Source of the DNA: Drechslerella dactyloides
Lineage: Eukaryota; Ascomycota; Orbiliomycetes; Orbiliales; Orbiliaceae
Length of the DNA stretch: 64,000 bases
NCBI GenBank assembly: GCA_020064725.1
Contig: JAGTWJ010000003.1
Span: 2,976,001-3,040,000, forward strand
Direction of reading: 5' to 3'
Positions 60,935 through 64,000 of this stretch are shown here, in pieces. A program made the position numbers and the translations under genes. Every line of letters starts with the position of its first letter. Position 1 is the stretch's first letter. The notes under the pieces are model-generated. The model was not told where the DNA came from. It made no database searches and worked only from the letters and a program-made list of their open reading frames with translations.

Positions 60935-60966
60935 GTTTCCCGCCGGCGACGTTTCCCGCCGGCGAA
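60935..60966. repeat. 16-nt direct tandem repeat
   Basis: Two adjacent units of GTTTCCCGCCGGCGA(C/A), 15 of 16 identical. Each contains CCGCCGG. Possible paired regulator sites or a replication slippage product. Confidence 0.6.
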
Positions 60967-62194
60967 GTAGGACCATTCGAATGCCATGATCGTGGAAGTT
61001 ATGATATCAACGCCGCCAGCCAATTATAACTTCCAAGGCTCCTTGAACAACTACCGATATATTATAATATATTGATTGTGAAGATCGGGCGGGTATTCGG
61101 CACCAGCCAATGCAACATGAAGTGCTGTATGCAGCAATCCCGTCATGTCAAGGCCGTATCCTAGAGTCCGTTAACTTTGAATTCGATATGAACACCAGTG
61201 GAGAGGATCCATCACAGCTAGGATAATTCTCTTAGAGTCGGATAATCGGAACAATAAGCTGCCTAGTGAGTTCGCTCAACCAAAAGATGTCCAGTCCCAG
61301 GATATTTTCCGTCATACCAATCGAAAACAGGTAACAAGTACTTACTGCTTCCTCAGTCAGTAATCTAAGTCGGGTTTCAACGATCGCGATTAGTCTCGGG
61401 GACACTATTCAGCGATCTACGACGCGTCCAACGCCCTGCTAGAATGCTTGGCACCCGAGGCTCCGCCCCGTCGCCGACTCGTTAGCACCCTCGCACTAGA
61501 GAACCCGGGGCCTGAGCCCGATTGTTTGCCCCGCCTTAGAGGCGGACGTAACCAAAATCGGGGCCCTCGTGTCCGCAGACGCGACGCATGCGTATGGCGG
61601 AGCGGCTATCATTTCACTACTGAGCCTTGGCCGTACCGTGGATTGGTGTCGACTCCCCCGTACGACATATATGAACACACCTGCAGGGATTCTCTTATAC
61701 CCCACGGCTCTCACTCAACCTTGCATACCGAAAGAATAACCAACTACCGTCGAACTTTGAGCACGATTGGTTGCCCAGCCCCGAGACTCCACGCCGCACG
61801 AACTCCCCACTATATCCTTGTCTTCAAGGCAATTCGACGTGAAGCCTGAGCGATCCATCATCCCTACTTACCACACTAGGGACAATGGAGGTCATTATGT
61901 ACGAATCGCCAATGAGATCACTTGCGCTTGGCCAGCATGCTTGCGACTACGGCTAACCATCAGAGTCGCAGTCCTCATTCTGGGCGCACGGGTATCTATG
62001 ACTACAGTCGTGAACTGTGGTCTATAAAGGAGCCGGTCCCCGAGTCAGTCAATGATACTTTCTTCCAAAAAGCACTCTCTACCATCGTTCATTCTTCACC
62101 ACTTGTCAACAGGTTATTCACCTGGATATCTGCTCTCCCGCTCTATAATTGGTTGTTTTCATATAGAACAGAGGGAGACTTTCTACCCATCGAT

Positions 62195-64000
62195 ATGAAG
62201 GCGGCTATAGCAACTACGGCTGCAGCCGTCATAGCCGGCGTCGCAGTTGCGGCTCCAAGTCCACCGGCAGAGAAACAGTATTTCTTCGATACAGTAAGAA
62301 CCCCAGCCCTTCCATAAACCAAGCCCGTAGTCGAGCTTGCCTATGATCCGAGCTAACATTTTGAGCCTCAGATCCAACCATCCTTTGATCTCGTTTGGCA
62401 TCCATGCAATGAGACCTACCAGTGTGCCATCCTCTCTGTGCCTCTTAATCCTCTGAATCCGGATAACGGCTACCGCTCCGAAATCCCAATTATTAAGAGG
62501 CCGGCAAACCCCGCCGATGAGTACAAGGGCATCGTCCTCACCAACCCCGGTGGCCCAGGCGGATTGGGTATCGAGTATATTTTTGTTAGCGGCGAGGGGA
62601 TTGCGAACGTGACCGGCCCTGGCTGGGACGTCATTGGATTCGATCCGCGCGGCATGGGATACAGTAGACCAAACGGTGCCGCCGGGCTTGAGGGCCTTTC
62701 GGTCGACCCTAAACGAGTCAATGCTACATATATTCCACCAGCGGAACTGAAAAACTTCAAGCGTGGATTGGAAGCAAGGGCTGTCAGAGAGGACCATTAT
62801 GGCATCGAAATACCATTCCGGCCAAACTCATCAATCCAGGCAATCTACGAAAGCGGGAAACAACTGAACACACTCCTCGCCGGTGTCAGTGCTGATAACC
62901 AGGCTTGGCCGTATATGACTACACCAAACGTGGCATTCGACATGCTGGAGATTGCGAAAGCCGATGCACGCTCCAGGGGTCAATGCGAAGAAACAGTGCT
63001 GGTCAACTACTACGGCGTTAGCTACGGCACCGTACTCGGACAGACGTTCACGTCATTGTATCCACAGCACGTGGGTCGTTTCGTTCTCGATAGTGTAGTC
63101 GACATAGCGGACTACTACAGCGGTAACATCTTACGTTCGACAGCCAATTATTCCGACGCGGGCTTCTCAACTTTCTTCACAAGGTGCTTTGACGCCGGCC
63201 CCGAAAAGTGTAGTTTCTACACCGGCCGATCATCTGATGCTATCCGTGATCGGTTCAACAACGTCATGGCACAATTTGACCTCGGAAAGGCTCAAAGAGA
63301 AAAATGGGACAATCTCACCCTCGTCGGCGCTGGGCAAGAACTTATCAAATATGGTCTACTCCAAACGCCATACAATGCAATTCTATTGTTCCCAAGGCTG
63401 GCGGACACCTTAACAGCAATAGATGGCTATATCAAGGCTGGCAACTTCACCGAAGATAGCCTAGTTGAAATTGCCAGCACTTGGAAACCTCCCCAAAGCC
63501 CCGAAGACCCGAACCGTCCGGAGTACGTTCTTGAAGTCTGGTGTTCGGACGCCATCAATGCGCAACTTATCAGTACCGACAAGCCCATTCCGGAAAATAT
63601 TCTCGATGAAGCCCGCCGAATTAGCATTGTTACCGGCGAAAGGTTCGCTCAGCTCTTTGGCATTTGCGGCTACTTGCATCCGATCCCCAAGTGGAGATTC
63701 AGCGGTAAAATCGGTGGCGACACAGCAACTCCAGTGCTGTTCGTCGGTCTATCCAGAGACCCCGTTACGCCGTTCGAAAACGCTGAGAAGGCTGTGACTC
63801 TCCATAAAGACTCCCAAATGATATATGTTGACGCTGTCGGTGTAAGTCATTCTCCATAATGCCATGGCGCACGCAAACTACCAGATAGAGCATAATGCTG
63901 ACCAAACTTTTCATATACAGCACGGTGTTGTCGGTCAAAGGAACTGGTGTGCCTACGATAAGATCAGGCCGTACTTCCAGAGCCTCACGCTCCCAGGTCG
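62195..64000 (+). CDS. secreted S33-type alpha/beta-hydrolase peptidase (3' end beyond window)
   Basis: Exons 62195-62293, 62372-63841 and 63921->64000; at least 549 residues. The first 20 residues form a clear signal peptide (MKAAIATTAAAVIAGVAVAA), followed by a short propeptide-like stretch. The oxyanion-type motif NPGGPGGLG and the GFDPRGMGYS turn precede the nucleophile elbow GVSYG with Ser at about residue 250. The C-terminal TAP-like half has the catalytic Asp in LSRDPVTPFENA and, across intron 2, His in GHGVVGQRNWC. This arrangement is typical of secreted fungal tripeptidyl- or prolyl-aminopeptidase-like enzymes of family S33. Several N-glycosylation sites (NETY, NVTG, NATY, NLTL) support secretion. 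The stop codon lies beyond the window. Confidence 0.9.

Larger units (their letters stand above)
58967..62194. other. 3.2-kb intergenic region with short repeats
   Basis: Promoter of the amidohydrolase at the left, promoter of the S33 hydrolase at the right. A 10-bp inverted repeat lies at 60017-60044 and a 16-nt tandem repeat at 60935-60966. Short frames such as those around 61450-61850 show no recognisable family and lack consistent start and splice signals. Confidence 0.4.

Noticed and set aside
61448..61849. 133-codon plus frame and overlapping frames in the right-hand gap
   Set aside because: Several frames are open at once, none has consistent start, splice or family features, so none can be preferred.
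61922..62194. In-frame extension upstream of the S33 hydrolase start
   Set aside because: ATG 62195 begins a clear signal peptide; using the upstream frame would bury it inside the protein.
1..64000. Transposons, LTRs, CRISPR arrays or a biosynthetic gene cluster
   Set aside because: No reverse transcriptase, integrase or transposase motifs, no long terminal or spaced repeats, and no core synthase genes were seen by eye; a repeat-masking search could still find degraded elements.

Overview
This window looks like nuclear DNA of a filamentous ascomycete (Pezizomycotina). The genes carry short introns of about 45 to 110 nt with GTRNGT donors and (G)CTAAC/CTAAT branch sites. The gene content fits that group: a PTH11/SAT4-type rhodopsin-like membrane protein, a Zn(II)2Cys6 regulator and many F-box/leucine-rich proteins. 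No bacterial operon, rRNA, CRISPR array or intact transposon was seen. I cannot name the species. Exon joins below were read by eye from splice signals, frame continuity and family motifs; coordinates are 1-based on the + strand.

Left part (1-22.5 kb). A seven-helix PTH11/SAT4-like receptor-type protein (minus, runs off the left edge) is followed by a single-pass membrane protein with a probable beta-trefoil-like ectodomain (minus) and a mitochondrial acetyl-CoA acetyltransferase (plus). Next comes a degenerate copy and then an intact copy of a trypsin-fold serine peptidase-like protein, a JmjC (JMJD5/KDM8-like) protein, a 938-residue transcription factor with a Zn(II)2Cys6 cluster at its N-terminus and two C2H2 fingers at its C-terminus, and a four-exon I66-type serine protease inhibitor (minus).

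Middle part (25-57 kb). This is an unusual concentration of F-box/leucine-rich-repeat-like genes: 25.1, 32.9, 35.8, 44.0, 53.3 (minus) and 54.7 kb. It also holds an F-box protein fused to a nucleotidyltransferase-like domain (38.9 kb), a leucine-rich relative without an F-box (41.4 kb) and a decayed F-box relic (47.1 kb). Among them lie three housekeeping genes (a YCH1-type rhodanese/Cdc25-like phosphatase, LCP5/neuroguidin, and an E2 ubiquitin-conjugating enzyme of the UBE2G1 type) and a second I66 inhibitor gene (48.1-49.1 kb, minus).

Right part (57-64 kb). A metal-dependent amidohydrolase (minus) is followed by about 3.2 kb without a convincing gene, then a secreted S33-type alpha/beta-hydrolase peptidase that runs off the right edge.

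How the genes may fit together: the F-box proteins would each supply a substrate-recognition surface to SCF ubiquitin ligases. Their divergence, a relic and an F-box-less member suggest birth-and-death evolution of a recognition repertoire. The two I66 inhibitors and the trypsin-like peptidase with its dead paralogue form a second accessory theme (protease/inhibitor). Housekeeping genes are scattered between these fast-evolving families.
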